Positions 16,227 through 24,987 are shown, counted from the stretch's first letter. The stretch: DNA of 64,000 nt from UBA1227 sp963629305 (GCA_963629305.1 CAVGIJ010000003.1:1-64000); one strand, 5' to 3'. Made by a program: numbers and translations. Notes: generated from the letters alone by a model not told the origin.

Positions 16227-16340
16227 TTAGCCCTGGCGTTGTTTGTGCTTAGGATTTTCACAGATAACCATTACTTTTCCTTTGCGCTTGATAACCTTGC
16301 ACTTTTCGCACATTTTCTTTACAGAAGGTCTGACTTTCAT
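16227..16340 (-). CDS. rpmJ: 50S ribosomal protein L36
   Basis: 37 residues from the ATG at 16340, preceded by AGGAGG at about nine bases. The sequence MKVRPSVKKMCEKCKVIKRK followed by VMVICENPKHKQRQG has the Cys-Cys-Cys-His zinc set (C11, C14, C27, H32) of the C+ form. The short gene sits between infA and rpsM, its normal place. L36 helps organise 23S rRNA near the GTPase-associated region. Confidence 0.97.
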   Translation of the reverse strand: MKVRPSVKKMCEKCKVIKRKGKVMVICENPKHKQRQG

Positions 16341-16377
16341 TGTGTTACCTCCTAAAATTAAACTTTGTTGTTTGTTT

Positions 16378-16596
16378 TTACTTTGATCGCCATGTTATAC
16401 GCCCGCGAGTAAGGTCATATGGCGACATTTCGACCGTTACTTTATCGCCCGGAAGAATGCGAATGTAATTCATCCTGAGTTTTCCGGAAATATGGGCTAA
16501 AATTTGGTGACCGTTTTCAAGTTCTACCTGAAACATTGCGTTTGGAAGAGCTTCAATTACGGTTCCCTCAATTTCGATCATATCCTGCTTTGACAT
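16378..16596 (-). CDS. infA: Translation initiation factor IF-1
   Basis: 72 residues, a single S1/OB domain: MIEIEGTVIEALPNAMFQVE, then LENGHQILAHISGKLRMNYI and RILPGDKVTVEMSPYDLTRG, matching IF-1 throughout. IF-1 occupies the A site of the 30S subunit and helps IF-2 and IF-3 during initiation. It is 29 bases downstream of map and 37 bases upstream of rpmJ. Confidence 0.98.
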   Translation of the reverse strand: MSKQDMIEIEGTVIEALPNAMFQVELENGHQILAHISGKLRMNYIRILPGDKVTVEMSPYDLTRGRITWRSK

Positions 16597-16625
16597 AACT
16601 TAACCTCCAAAACAATTTGCTCAAA

Positions 16626-17375
16626 TTAAACCCTTGTGAGAATTACGGGACCATTGTCCGTAATCGCAACGGTATTTTCAAAATGAGCTGAAAGTTTTCC
16701 ATCGGCTGTTTTTACTGTCCAACCATCGGATAATTGCTTTACCTTATAAGTGCCTTCATTAATCATAGGCTCTATGGCAATGGTCATACCCGGTAGTAAA
16801 CGTATGCCTCTGCCGGCTGTACCGAAGTTTGGTACTCCGGGGTCTTCATGAAGTTTTGTACCGACACCGTGCCCTTCGTATTCGCGTACAACGCCGTAAC
16901 CTCTGCTCTCACAGTACTCCTGTACCGCATGGCCGATATCACCGACTCTGCCGCCAGCGACAGCTGCCTCAATTCCTTTGTAAAGTGACTCTTTGGTAGT
17001 GTCGCACAACCGCTGCGCCTCCGGAGATATTTCCCCGACTGCGAATGTAGCTGCATTGTCGCCGTTGTAACCGTTTATCTTTGCACCGAGATCTATTGAA
17101 ACAATATCTCCCGGTTTCAGGATACGTTTTTTACTCGGTATTCCATGAATGACCTCGTCGTTTATGGAAATACATGCAGTTGCCGGAAAACCGTAGAGTC
17201 CCAGGAAGTTGGGTTCTGCTCCCTGCTTTATGATGTAATCATGAGCAATTTTATCAATTTCCCATGTTGAAACACCGGGCTTCACAGCCTCCCCTGCAAT
17301 CTGTAATGCTTCCGCAGAAATTCTGCAGGCTATTTTCATGAGTTCAAGCTCATGTGACGTTTTAAGCACTATCAT
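16626..17375 (-). CDS. map: Methionine aminopeptidase, type I
   Basis: 249 residues, the typical short type Ia form. The metal ligands are visible: Asp in SIDLGAKINGYNGDNAATF (two Asp), His in GHGVGTKLHEDPGVPNF, Glu in AIEPMINEG and Glu in HFENTVAI. The substrate-pocket histidine is in DEVIHGIPS. It removes the initiator methionine from nascent proteins. It follows adk by three bases and precedes infA, as in most Firmicutes spc operons. Confidence 0.98.
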   Translation of the reverse strand: MIVLKTSHELELMKIACRISAEALQIAGEAVKPGVSTWEIDKIAHDYIIKQGAEPNFLGLYGFPATACISINDEVIHGIPSKKRILKPGDIVSIDLGAKINGYNGDNAATFAVGEISPEAQRLCDTTKESLYKGIEAAVAGGRVGDIGHAVQEYCESRGYGVVREYEGHGVGTKLHEDPGVPNFGTAGRGIRLLPGMTIAIEPMINEGTYKVKQLSDGWTVKTADGKLSAHFENTVAITDNGPVILTRV

Positions 17376-17378
17376 GTA

Positions 17379-18011
17379 TTAGTCCTCTAATGCTTTGAGA
17401 ACACGTTCTGTTATTTCAGAAACGGTCCCAAGTCCTTCTACTACTGAAAGCTTACCTGCTTTTTCGTAAAAATCTTTAAGTGGTTCTGTCTGATCATGAT
17501 AAACATGAAGTCTGTCGGCAACAGTTTCGGGAGCGTCGTCCTTTCTCTGTACAAGTTCACTGCCGCAGCTGTCACAGATACCGTCTTTTAAAGGTTTCTT
17601 AAACATGAGATGATAGGAAGCTCCGCATTTTCCGCAGACTCTGCGTCCTGTCATTCTCTCCATGATGTTTTCATCGGGAACCTCAATATCTACAACCTTA
17701 TCAATTGAAATTCCCATGGCATCAAGCGCCTCTGCTTGAGGAATCGTTCTCGGAAAACCATCAAGAATAAAACCGTTTTTACAGTCGTCTTTTGCGAGAC
17801 GTTCTTTTATGATTCCGATAACGACCTCATCAGGAACAAGCTGTCCGGCCTCAATAAAAGACTTTGCTTTAAGTCCCATCTCTGTACCGTTTTTAAGAGC
17901 CTCTCTGATGATATTTCCTGTTGAAACTGTCGGTATGTTGAACTTTTCCGCAACAACCTCTGCCTGTGTCCCTTTTCCTGCGCCCGGAGCACCTAAAAAT
18001 ATGATCTTCAT
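17379..18011 (-). CDS. adk: Adenylate kinase, zinc-lid form
   Basis: 210 residues from the ATG at 18011, eight bases behind GGAGG; an upstream GTG at 18020 overlaps the ribosome site. The P-loop is GAPGAGKGTQ at residues 7-16. The AMP site is TGNIIREALKNGTEMG, and the LID domain carries two CxxC pairs (CGKCGASYH...CDSCGSEL) for structural zinc, common in Gram-positives. It interconverts ATP, ADP and AMP. Lies between secY and map. Confidence 0.97.
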   Translation of the reverse strand: MKIIFLGAPGAGKGTQAEVVAEKFNIPTVSTGNIIREALKNGTEMGLKAKSFIEAGQLVPDEVVIGIIKERLAKDDCKNGFILDGFPRTIPQAEALDAMGISIDKVVDIEVPDENIMERMTGRRVCGKCGASYHLMFKKPLKDGICDSCGSELVQRKDDAPETVADRLHVYHDQTEPLKDFYEKAGKLSVVEGLGTVSEITERVLKALED

Positions 18012-18029
18012 ATATGGCACCTCCGTTTA

Positions 18030-19352
18030 TCAATCAAGAAATCCCTTATAGTGACGCATCATCATCTGTGACTCAAGTTGTCTTACTGTTTCAAGAGCAA
18101 CACCTACAAGGATGATTACAGATGTACCACCAAGTGAAATGTTCATCGGTTTGTTACAAAGAGTTGTGATCTGCGAGAACACGATAGGAAGAATTGCAAC
18201 TACACTTATGAGAAGCGCACCGAGCAATGTAATCCTTGAAAGAACCTTTGCAATGTAATCCGATGTCGGCTTACCCGGTCTTATACCCGGAATGGAACCG
18301 CTGTTTCTGCGGAGATTGTTTGCCATCTCTATTGGGTTGTACTGAATGGTTGCATAGAAGTATGCAAAGAATATGATAAGTACAAAATAGAGAATTCCGT
18401 AGAACCAATTTGATGAATCAAACAAGTTAAAGAACTTATCCCATCCACTGCCTTCTGTGATTTTGTTTGAAACAAACATCTCAATTGTCGGTGGGAGAGA
18501 AAGAATTGAACTTGCGAAGATAATAGGCATGACACCTGACATGTTTACTTTAATAGGCATGTGGGTGCTCTGTCCGCCATACATCTTACGGCCTACAACA
18601 CGCTTTGCGTATGCAACCGGGATTCTTCTCTCTGAGTTGTCGATCCATACGATGAATACAACAAGTGCAACCATAATAACGAGTGCAAGCGGTGCAAACA
18701 AATAGTAAAGACCGCCATACTGGAAGTATCCGAAGATGTAAGTCAAAGTTGTCGGTATACGAGAGACGATACCGGCAAAGAGTATCATTGAAATTCCGTT
18801 GCCTATACCTCTTTGGTTTATTGCCTCACCCATCCACATGAGGAGACATGATCCTGCAGACAATACGAGGATTATTGCAAGAGCTTGAAGTACTGCAGAG
18901 AAACCTGTAAATGCGGCTCCGTTTGCATCAGTTGCAATGAATCCGCCGCTGCGAAGGTAGAAGAAATAGCCCGTAGACTGAAGGATTGCGATAACAACTG
19001 CACCTATTCTTGTGATAAATGCAATCTTTTTCTTTCCCTCTTCTCCTTCTTTTGCGAGATTTTCAAGTGCCGGTATGGCAACTGTAAGAAGTTGAATGAT
19101 AATTGATGAGTTAATGTACGGTGTAATTGACATTGCAAACAGTGTACCGTAATTAAACGCATCACCGGTCATCATGCTGAGGTAGTTCATAAAGTTTGAA
19201 CCTGCGGTATCTTGAATAATACCTGCCGCAGCATCTGTAAATGGAACCGGAATAGCAGCTCCCAATCTGAAAAGAAAGAGTATGAGAGCTGTAAAAAGCA
19301 TTTTCTTTCTAAGGTCTGGTACTTTTAAAGCATTGCGTAATGTCTGCAACAT
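18030..19352 (-). CDS. secY: Preprotein translocase subunit SecY
   Basis: 440 residues with ten membrane helices. Start MLQTLRNALKVPDLRKKMLF is the cytoplasmic N-terminus; TGDAFNYGTLFAMSITPYIN and VAYAKRVVGRKMYGGQSTHM are conserved SecY loops, and IPGIRPGKPTSDYI is the C5 loop that contacts SecA and ribosomes. SecY is the pore of the general secretion channel. It follows rplO by one base and is followed by adk, the standard order. Confidence 0.98.
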   Translation of the reverse strand: MLQTLRNALKVPDLRKKMLFTALILFLFRLGAAIPVPFTDAAAGIIQDTAGSNFMNYLSMMTGDAFNYGTLFAMSITPYINSSIIIQLLTVAIPALENLAKEGEEGKKKIAFITRIGAVVIAILQSTGYFFYLRSGGFIATDANGAAFTGFSAVLQALAIILVLSAGSCLLMWMGEAINQRGIGNGISMILFAGIVSRIPTTLTYIFGYFQYGGLYYLFAPLALVIMVALVVFIVWIDNSERRIPVAYAKRVVGRKMYGGQSTHMPIKVNMSGVMPIIFASSILSLPPTIEMFVSNKITEGSGWDKFFNLFDSSNWFYGILYFVLIIFFAYFYATIQYNPIEMANNLRRNSGSIPGIRPGKPTSDYIAKVLSRITLLGALLISVVAILPIVFSQITTLCNKPMNISLGGTSVIILVGVALETVRQLESQMMMRHYKGFLD

Positions 19353-19353
19353 T

Positions 19354-19797
19354 TTAAACCACCTCTGCCTTTCCGCCGGCTGCTTCTATTTTTGCTTTTG
19401 CAGCCTCTGAATAAGCGTTCACCTTAACTTCCAGTTTCTTTGTAAGTTCACCGTTACCGAGAACCTTTACTCCGTCAAGTTCCTTTTTGATGAGACCTGC
19501 AGCCTTAAGCGCAGCTGCATCTACAACGTCTCCGTCATTGAACTTTTTCTCAAGGTCTGAAACATTAACAGTAACGATTTCCTTTGCGAAAATATTGTTG
19601 AAGCCTCTCTTTGGAAGTCTTCTCTGTAAAGGCATCTGTCCGCCTTCAAAACCCGGACGCATACCTCTACCGGCTCTGGCGAGCTGACCCTTGTGACCCT
19701 TGCCGGCAGTCTTGCCCTGGCCTGAAGCCGGGCCTCTACCAATACGCTTTACTGACTTCTTAGAGCCGGCAGCTGGTGTGAGTTCATGCAATTTCAT
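19354..19797 (-). CDS. rplO: 50S ribosomal protein L15
   Basis: 147 residues. It opens MKLHELTPAAGSKKSVKRIG with a Gly/Arg-rich extended N-terminus (RGPASGQGKTAGKGHKGQLA) followed by GFEGGQMPLQRRLPKRGFNN, diagnostic of L15. The C-terminal fold contains VKVLGNGELTKKLEVKVNAY. It is a late-assembly 50S protein, located between rpmD and secY. Confidence 0.98.
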   Translation of the reverse strand: MKLHELTPAAGSKKSVKRIGRGPASGQGKTAGKGHKGQLARAGRGMRPGFEGGQMPLQRRLPKRGFNNIFAKEIVTVNVSDLEKKFNDGDVVDAAALKAAGLIKKELDGVKVLGNGELTKKLEVKVNAYSEAAKAKIEAAGGKAEVV

Positions 19798-19808
19798 TTT
19801 TGCACCTC

Positions 19809-20003
19809 CTAAGCTTTGGTAACTTCGATAAGGTGTGCAATCTTACGAACCTTACCTTGAGTCTGAGGATTATCAGGCTGTGTTGATACATCGCCTATCT
19901 TGCGAAGGCCAAGTGCATGAGCGGTTGCGATCTGGTCCTTCTTACTGCCGATGAGGCTTTTTACGAGCTTTACTTCAACAGTTTCAACTTTTGCTTTAGC
20001 CAT
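19809..20003 (-). CDS. rpmD: 50S ribosomal protein L30
   Basis: 64 residues. KVETVEVKLVKSLIGSKKDQ, then ATAHALGLRKIGDVSTQPDN and QGKVRKIAHLIEV, match the small ferredoxin-like L30 fold. It sits between rpsE and rplO in the usual order, with 14- and 11-base spacers containing ribosome sites. Confidence 0.97.
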   Translation of the reverse strand: MAKAKVETVEVKLVKSLIGSKKDQIATAHALGLRKIGDVSTQPDNPQTQGKVRKIAHLIEVTKA

Positions 20004-20017
20004 TTAAACCGCCCTCC

Positions 20018-20518
20018 TTAACCTAAAATTTCATTTACTGATTTTCCGCGAATCTCAGCAACTTCCTCAACATTGCGAAGTTTTGAGAGACCGTCTATGG
20101 TAGCTCTTACAACATTGCAAGGATTGTTTGAACGAAGCGCCTTTGAACGGATGTCCTTGATACCTACTGTTTCAACAACAGCACGAACAGGACCGCCTGC
20201 GATAACTCCCGTACCGGGAGCTGCCGGCTTAAGCAGAACAACGCCTGCTCCGAACTTACCTGTTATCTCATGAGGGATAGTAGTTCCCTTAAGAGCAACT
20301 TTGATTAAGTTCTTCTTCGCATCCTCGATACCCTTGCGGATAGCATCAGGAACTTCACCTGACTTACCGATACCGAAACCGATAATGCCGTTGCCGTCGC
20401 CGACAACTACGAGAGCTGCGAACTTAAAGATACGTCCACCTTTAACTGTCTTTGATACACGGTTAATGGTAATGACACGCTCTTGTAACTCTAAATTAGA
20501 AGCATCTATCTTAGCCAA
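20018..20518 (-). CDS. rpsE: 30S ribosomal protein S5
   Basis: 166 residues. The double-stranded RNA-binding N-terminal domain has LQERVITINRVSKTVKGGRI followed by FAALVVVGDGNGIIGFGIGK, and the C-terminal half contains GAGVVLLKPAAPGTGVIAGG and RAVVETVGIKDIRSKALRSN. S5 affects decoding fidelity together with S4. It lies between rplR and rpmD. Confidence 0.98.
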   Translation of the reverse strand: MAKIDASNLELQERVITINRVSKTVKGGRIFKFAALVVVGDGNGIIGFGIGKSGEVPDAIRKGIEDAKKNLIKVALKGTTIPHEITGKFGAGVVLLKPAAPGTGVIAGGPVRAVVETVGIKDIRSKALRSNNPCNVVRATIDGLSKLRNVEEVAEIRGKSVNEILG

Positions 20519-20541
20519 AAGTTTTTCCTCCTTACCATTGA

Positions 20542-20901
20542 TTAGAACTTAAGGCCACCCTCACGGGCACCCTCTGCAAGTTCTTCTATACGACCATGGT
20601 AAACATAGCCGCCACGATCAAAAACTACTTCTGTGATGTTTTTCTTTACAGCACGCTCTGCGATGATTTTACCGATCTCACGAGCTGCTGTTTTGTTTCC
20701 GCCGTACTCCTTGAAAGTCTTCTCTGCTGTAGAAGCACTTGCAAGTGTAACACCTGCCTCATCATCAATTATCTGAGCGTAGATGTTGTCGAGTGAGCGG
20801 TAAACACAAAGACGTGGACGCGCTGCTGTACCGGAAATTTTTCCACGTACTCTCTTATGACGCTTAAGACGTGCTTTATTGCTGTCTGTCTTAGTAACCA
20901 T
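20542..20901 (-). CDS. rplR: 50S ribosomal protein L18
   Basis: 119 residues. RLKRHKRVRGKISGTAARPR and LCVYRSLDNIYAQIIDDEAG are the conserved 5S rRNA-binding elements, and the C-terminus VVFDRGGYVYHGRIEELAEG is diagnostic. L18 with L5 attaches 5S rRNA to the central protuberance. Located between rplF and rpsE. Confidence 0.98.
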   Translation of the reverse strand: MVTKTDSNKARLKRHKRVRGKISGTAARPRLCVYRSLDNIYAQIIDDEAGVTLASASTAEKTFKEYGGNKTAAREIGKIIAERAVKKNITEVVFDRGGYVYHGRIEELAEGAREGGLKF

Positions 20902-20919
20902 ACTGTTTCACTCCTTTTA

Positions 20920-21465
20920 TTATTTACCGCCTTTACCGGCTTTACCTTCTTTACGACGTATGTGCTCAGTCGCATATTTGATACCCTTGCCCTTGTATGG
21001 CTCCGGTGGACGCTTTTCGCGAATCTCTGCTGCGAACTGACCAACCTTCTGCTTATCGGCACCAAAAACAACAACCTTGTTCGGAGTTGGTACGTCGATT
21101 GAAATTCCCTCAGGAGCTGCCATTACAACGTTGTGTGAATAACCGATTGTAAGAACAAGGTCATTACCCTGCTTCTGTGCACGGTAACCAACGCCGTTTA
21201 CTTCAAGTTCCTTTGAGAAACCGTTTGTAACACCTTCAACCATGTTGGCAATGAGTGTTCTGGTAAGACCATGAAGAGATCTGTTCTCTTTGTTGTCGTT
21301 AGGACGTGTAACAGTAATCTCTGCGCCCTCAACCGCAACATTCATGTTCTGATGTACTGTTCTGGAAAGGGTACCCTTCGGGCCTTTAACAGTAACAGTG
21401 TTTCCGTCCATTTTAACTTCAACGCCGGCCGGAATAGCTATTGGCATTCTGCCTATACGAGACAT
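20920..21465 (-). CDS. rplF: 50S ribosomal protein L6
   Basis: 181 residues with two tandem L6 folds. It starts MSRIGRMPIAIPAGVEVKMD and the C-terminal signature is PEPYKGKGIKYATEHIRRKE. L6 lies near the factor-binding centre of the 50S subunit. Located between rpsH and rplR. A short Gly/Lys tail ends the protein. Confidence 0.98.
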   Translation of the reverse strand: MSRIGRMPIAIPAGVEVKMDGNTVTVKGPKGTLSRTVHQNMNVAVEGAEITVTRPNDNKENRSLHGLTRTLIANMVEGVTNGFSKELEVNGVGYRAQKQGNDLVLTIGYSHNVVMAAPEGISIDVPTPNKVVVFGADKQKVGQFAAEIREKRPPEPYKGKGIKYATEHIRRKEGKAGKGGK

Positions 21466-21479
21466 ATTACTGTTCCTCC

Positions 21480-21878
21480 TTACCAGATAAATGCGAGAAC
21501 TTCGCCGCCTACATTGGCTTTACGAGCCTCTTTATCTGTCATAATACCCTTAGATGTTGAGAGAATAGCAATACCGAGACCCTTCATTACACGAGGCATG
21601 TTTTCACAGTCTGTGTAAATTCTGAGGCCGGGTTTTGAAACTCTCTTAAGTCCGGTAATAACCTGTGATTTGTTAGGACCGTATTTGAGTGTGATCTCAA
21701 TCATACCCTGCTTACCGTCTTCTGTTACGGTAAAGCTTTTGATGTATCCCTCATCAACAAGAATCTGAGCAATAGCTTTCTTCATGTTTGATGCGGGAAT
21801 CTGAACTGTATCATGTTTAGCTGCATTAGCATTTCTAATTCTTGTAAGCATATCTGCTACTGAATCTGTGATTTGCAT
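21480..21878 (-). CDS. rpsH: 30S ribosomal protein S8
   Basis: 132 residues. It begins MQITDSVADMLTRIRNANAA, with the C-terminal RNA-binding signature ILSTSKGIMTDKEARKANVG and EVLAFIW. S8 binds the central domain of 16S rRNA and in enterobacteria represses the spc operon. Lies between rpsN and rplF. Confidence 0.98.
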   Translation of the reverse strand: MQITDSVADMLTRIRNANAAKHDTVQIPASNMKKAIAQILVDEGYIKSFTVTEDGKQGMIEITLKYGPNKSQVITGLKRVSKPGLRIYTDCENMPRVMKGLGIAILSTSKGIMTDKEARKANVGGEVLAFIW

Positions 21879-21909
21879 TTGCGTTCCCTCCTTTGTTATT
21901 GCTCAATAA

Positions 21910-22095
21910 TTACCAGCTTGCTTTCTTAACTCCGGGGATCTGGCCCTTGTGAGCAAGTTCTCTGAAGCAGATACGGCAAACTCCGTATTTTCTGAGGTAG
22001 GCATGTGGTCTACCGCAGATTTTACATCTGTTATACTGTCTTGTTGAATATTTAGCCGGACGAGCCTGCTTAACTTTCATAGATTTCTTAGCCAC
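21910..22095 (-). CDS. rpsN: 30S ribosomal protein S14, type Z
   Basis: 61 residues, the short zinc-binding form: CKICGRPHAYLRKYGVCRIC carries the two CxxC pairs, followed by FRELAHKGQIPGVKKASW. This is the ancestral Gram-positive version; zinc-free paralogues are longer (about 89-101 residues). It lies between rplE and rpsH. S14 helps shape the 30S head. Confidence 0.98.
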   Translation of the reverse strand: MAKKSMKVKQARPAKYSTRQYNRCKICGRPHAYLRKYGVCRICFRELAHKGQIPGVKKASW

Positions 22096-22109
22096 TTTGT
22101 CTACCCTCC

Positions 22110-22649
22110 TTATTTAGCAAACGGAGCACCCATAAGGGTTAAGAGCTCTTTTGCTTCTTCATCTGTTTTTGCTGTTGTAACAAAACAAATATCCATACCG
22201 CGGATGGCATCAATCTTGTCATACTCAATTTCAGGGAAGATAAGCTGTTCCTTAACGCCCATTGAGTAGTTTCCTCTGCCATCGAATGAATCCGGATTAA
22301 TTCCTCTGAAGTCTCTTACTCTCGGAAGAGCGAGGTTGAAGAATCTGTCAAGGAATTCATACATTCTGTCACCGCGAAGTGTTACCTTAACGCCGATAAC
22401 CATACCCTCACGAAGTTTGAAGTTAGCAACTGACTTCTTTGCCTTACAAAGAACAGGCTTCTGACCTGTTATGATTGAAAGGTCGTTTACGATAGAATCG
22501 ATAACCTTTGAATTGTCTTTTGCTTCACCGCAACCTACGTTGATAACAATCTTATCAAGCTTTGGGATCTGCATTACACTCTTGTATTCGAACTTCTTCA
22601 TAAGAGCAGGGGCAACTTCGCTTTTGTACATTTCTTTAAGTCTAGCCAT
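22110..22649 (-). CDS. rplE: 50S ribosomal protein L5
   Basis: 179 residues. MARLKEMYKSEVAPALMKKF is the conserved start, with KLDKIVINVGCGEAKDNSKV and LREGMVIGVKVTLRGDRMYE; the C-terminal part contains RDFRGINPDSFDGRGNYSMG. L5 binds 5S rRNA and contacts P-site tRNA. Lies between rplX and rpsN. Confidence 0.98.
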   Translation of the reverse strand: MARLKEMYKSEVAPALMKKFEYKSVMQIPKLDKIVINVGCGEAKDNSKVIDSIVNDLSIITGQKPVLCKAKKSVANFKLREGMVIGVKVTLRGDRMYEFLDRFFNLALPRVRDFRGINPDSFDGRGNYSMGVKEQLIFPEIEYDKIDAIRGMDICFVTTAKTDEEAKELLTLMGAPFAK

Positions 22650-22666
22650 TATGCATTGTCCCTCCC

Positions 22667-22987
22667 TTATTCAAACTGTGCGCCGCACTTCTTGCAAACG
22701 CGAACTTTTTTGCCGTTATTGTCAACTGAATGGCCGACACGTGTTGCCTTACCGCATTTCGGGCAAACAAGCTGAACTTTGTCTGCATAAAGAGCACTCT
22801 CTGCCTTTATAAGTCCGCCTGCCTCACCCATCTTACGAGGCTTAACGTGCTTTGTGATGATGTTGATACCCTCAACAATTACCTTACCTTCGGAAGGTGC
22901 AACCTGAAGAACCTTACCCTTCTGGCCACGGTACTTACCATTGATAACGATAACTTCATCACCTGTTTTAACGTGAACTTTACTCAT
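22667..22987 (-). CDS. rplX: 50S ribosomal protein L24 with C-terminal zinc ribbon
   Basis: 106 residues. The KOW motif (VHVKTGDEVIVINGKYRGQK) is followed by HVKPRKMGEAGGLIKAESAL. The tail has two CxxC pairs (CPKCGKATRVG and VCKKCGAQFE), probably a zinc ribbon; this extension occurs in many clostridial L24 proteins. L24 is an assembly-initiating protein near the exit tunnel. Between rplN and rplE. Confidence 0.97.
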   Translation of the reverse strand: MSKVHVKTGDEVIVINGKYRGQKGKVLQVAPSEGKVIVEGINIITKHVKPRKMGEAGGLIKAESALYADKVQLVCPKCGKATRVGHSVDNNGKKVRVCKKCGAQFE

Positions 22988-23006
22988 TATCTCTTTGCAC
23001 CTCCAA

Positions 23007-23375
23007 TTAAAGTACTTCGGGAGCGAGGCTCAGAATCTTTGTGAATTCCTTATCACGAAGTTCACGAGCTACAGGTCCAAAAATACGTGTTCCTTTCGGA
23101 TTCTTGTCGTCTCTTATAATAACAGCGGCATTTTCATCAAAACGGATATATGTTCCGTCATCACGACGAACGCCCTTAACTGTTCTTACTACAACGGCTT
23201 TTACTACTTCGCCCTTTTTAACAGTTCCGCCCGGAGTTGCTTTCTTTACTGAAGCAACGATGACGTCACCGATATTGGCATACCTCCTGCCGGTGCCACC
23301 AAGCACACGAATGCACATGATTTCTTTTGCGCCTGAGTTGTCGGCAACCTTGAGGTAACTCTGTTGCTGAATCAC
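23007..23375 (-). CDS. rplN: 50S ribosomal protein L14
   Basis: 122 residues. MIQQQSYLKVADNSGAKEIM and CIRVLGGTGRRYANIGDVIV are highly conserved, as is the C-terminal IFGPVARELRDKEFTKILSL. L14 forms intersubunit bridges and is the docking site of RsfS, encoded at 61.2 kb in this window. Between rpsQ and rplX. Confidence 0.98.
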   Translation of the reverse strand: MIQQQSYLKVADNSGAKEIMCIRVLGGTGRRYANIGDVIVASVKKATPGGTVKKGEVVKAVVVRTVKGVRRDDGTYIRFDENAAVIIRDDKNPKGTRIFGPVARELRDKEFTKILSLAPEVL

Positions 23376-23394
23376 AGTGGTTCCCTCCTTTTAA

Positions 23395-23649
23395 TTACTT
23401 AGCCTTTTCGATTATTTCAACTACACGCCATCTCTTATCCTTTGAAAGAGGACGTGTTTCCATCATGAGGACCTTATCGCCAACATGGCACTCGTTGTTT
23501 TCGTCATGTGCCTTGATTTTAACTGTGCGATTAACGATCTTCTTATAAAGTGGATGTCTAACTCTGTCCTTAACAGTTACAACAACTGTTTTGTCCATCT
23601 TGTCAGATGAAACAATTCCGACCTGAGTCTTTCTAAGATTTCTTTCCAT
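23395..23649 (-). CDS. rpsQ: 30S ribosomal protein S17
   Basis: 84 residues, an OB fold: MERNLRKTQVGIVSSDKMDK, TVVVTVKDRVRHPLYKKIVN and HDENNECHVGDKVLMMETRP. It is a primary 16S rRNA-binding protein. Between rpmC and rplN. Confidence 0.98.
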   Translation of the reverse strand: MERNLRKTQVGIVSSDKMDKTVVVTVKDRVRHPLYKKIVNRTVKIKAHDENNECHVGDKVLMMETRPLSKDKRWRVVEIIEKAK

Positions 23650-23671
23650 GAGCTTTAACCTCCATCTTTAC

Positions 23672-23875
23672 TTACGCATCTTCGCCGTGAAGTTCAATAT
23701 CGCGCTGAATTGTCTTAATTCTTGCGATATCCTTTTTTACGGCTTTAATACGCATTGGATTTTCGAGCTGATTTATAGCCTGCTGGAAGCGAAGCTTGAA
23801 AAGTTCGTCCTTAAGTTCAAGGAGTTTTGCGTCAAGCTCGGAGGCTGACAGTTTCTTAAGTTCTTGTGCTTTCAT
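23672..23875 (-). CDS. rpmC: 50S ribosomal protein L29
   Basis: 67 residues, two long helices: MKAQELKKLSASELDAKLLE, LKDELFKLRFQQAINQLENP and KAVKKDIARIKTIQRDIELH. L29 sits at the exit tunnel next to L23. Its ATG overlaps the rplP stop by one base. Confidence 0.98.
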   Translation of the reverse strand: MKAQELKKLSASELDAKLLELKDELFKLRFQQAINQLENPMRIKAVKKDIARIKTIQRDIELHGEDA

Positions 23876-24300
23876 TACTGTTCACCCTCCTGTTCTTTCT
23901 TAGTAACAAACTTGCACTTTATAGGAAGCTTGTTTGCTGCGAGACGCATAGCCTCACGTGCAAGCTCCTCATCAACGCCGGCAATTTCGAACATAACTCT
24001 GCCCGGCTTAACTACTGCAACCCAGTATTCAGGGGAACCTTTACCTGAACCCATTCGGGTTTCAGCCGGTTTTTCCGTGATTGGCTTGTCAGGGAAAATC
24101 TTTATCCATACCTGACCGCCACGCTTGATATAACGTGTCATAGCAATACGGGCAGCTTCGATCTGATTTGCTGTAATCCAAGCCGGCTCAAGTGCTACAA
24201 GACCGTAATCACCGTAAGTAACAGTATTACCGCGAGTTGCCTTACCTGTAAGGCGGCCTCTCTGCTGTCTTCTGTACTTAACTCTTTTCGGCATTAACAT
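23875..24300 (-). CDS. rplP: 50S ribosomal protein L16
   Basis: 141 residues starting MLMPKRVKYRRQQRGRLTGK; the ATG at 24300 is seven bases behind GGGGGAG and overlaps the rpsC stop (TAATG), so it is preferred over the second Met. LEPAWITANQIEAARIAMTR, then PDKPITEKPAETRMGSGKGS and EYWVAVVKPGRVMFEIAGV, are diagnostic. L16 helps place A-site tRNA. Confidence 0.98.
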   Translation of the reverse strand: MLMPKRVKYRRQQRGRLTGKATRGNTVTYGDYGLVALEPAWITANQIEAARIAMTRYIKRGGQVWIKIFPDKPITEKPAETRMGSGKGSPEYWVAVVKPGRVMFEIAGVDEELAREAMRLAANKLPIKCKFVTKKEQEGEQ

Positions 24301-24968
24301 TATTTAGCTCCCCCTTCCTTTTTATTTGCCTTACGTGTGTCGTGAAGTACTTCGCCTTTGTAGATCCATACTTTTACACCGATACGACCGTAAGTTGTAT
24401 CTGCCTCTGCAAATCCGTAGTCAATATCTGCACGGATTGTCTGAAGAGGAATAGTACCTTCATGGTAGCTCTCTGAACGAGCAATTTCAGCACCGCCGAG
24501 ACGGCCTGAAACCTGAGCCTTTATACCTTTTGCTCCGAGTCTCATTGTTCTTCCGATAGCAAGCTTAAGTGCCCTACGGTAAGAAACACGCTTCTCAAGC
24601 TGCGCTGCAATGTTTTCAGCTACAAGCTGAGCATCAAGATCCGGCTGCTTTATCTCAACAATGTTGAGTGAAACATCTTTACCGAGTTTCTTCTCGCAAA
24701 CTGCTTTGAGCTTTTCAATCTCTGCACCGCCGCGACCGATAACCATACCCGGCTTTGCACAGAAGATGTTTATACGAACGCGCTTTGCGTCACGCTCAAT
24801 TTCAACTCTAGGTACTCCTGCAGGAGCCAAAGTTTTGAGAAGGTACTGTCTAAGCTGATAGTCTTCGATGAGAGTGTCGCCGAACTTATTTGGATTTGCA
24901 TACCAGCGGGATTCCCAATCTTTGATTACGCCGATTCTAAGACCGGTCGGATTAACTTTCTGTCCCAT
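24300..24968 (-). CDS. rpsC: 30S ribosomal protein S3
   Basis: 222 residues from the ATG at 24968, directly behind GGAGGAGG; earlier in-frame codons to 25010 belong to the rplV tail and spacer. Starts MGQKVNPTGLRIGVIKDWES. The KH domain has KPGMVIGRGGAEIEKLKAV and the C-terminal half LGAKGIKAQVSGRLGGAEIA. S3 lines the mRNA entry site. Between rplV and rplP. Confidence 0.98.
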   Translation of the reverse strand: MGQKVNPTGLRIGVIKDWESRWYANPNKFGDTLIEDYQLRQYLLKTLAPAGVPRVEIERDAKRVRINIFCAKPGMVIGRGGAEIEKLKAVCEKKLGKDVSLNIVEIKQPDLDAQLVAENIAAQLEKRVSYRRALKLAIGRTMRLGAKGIKAQVSGRLGGAEIARSESYHEGTIPLQTIRADIDYGFAEADTTYGRIGVKVWIYKGEVLHDTRKANKKEGGAK

Positions 24969-24987
24969 ATTCTTACCTCCTCCTTTC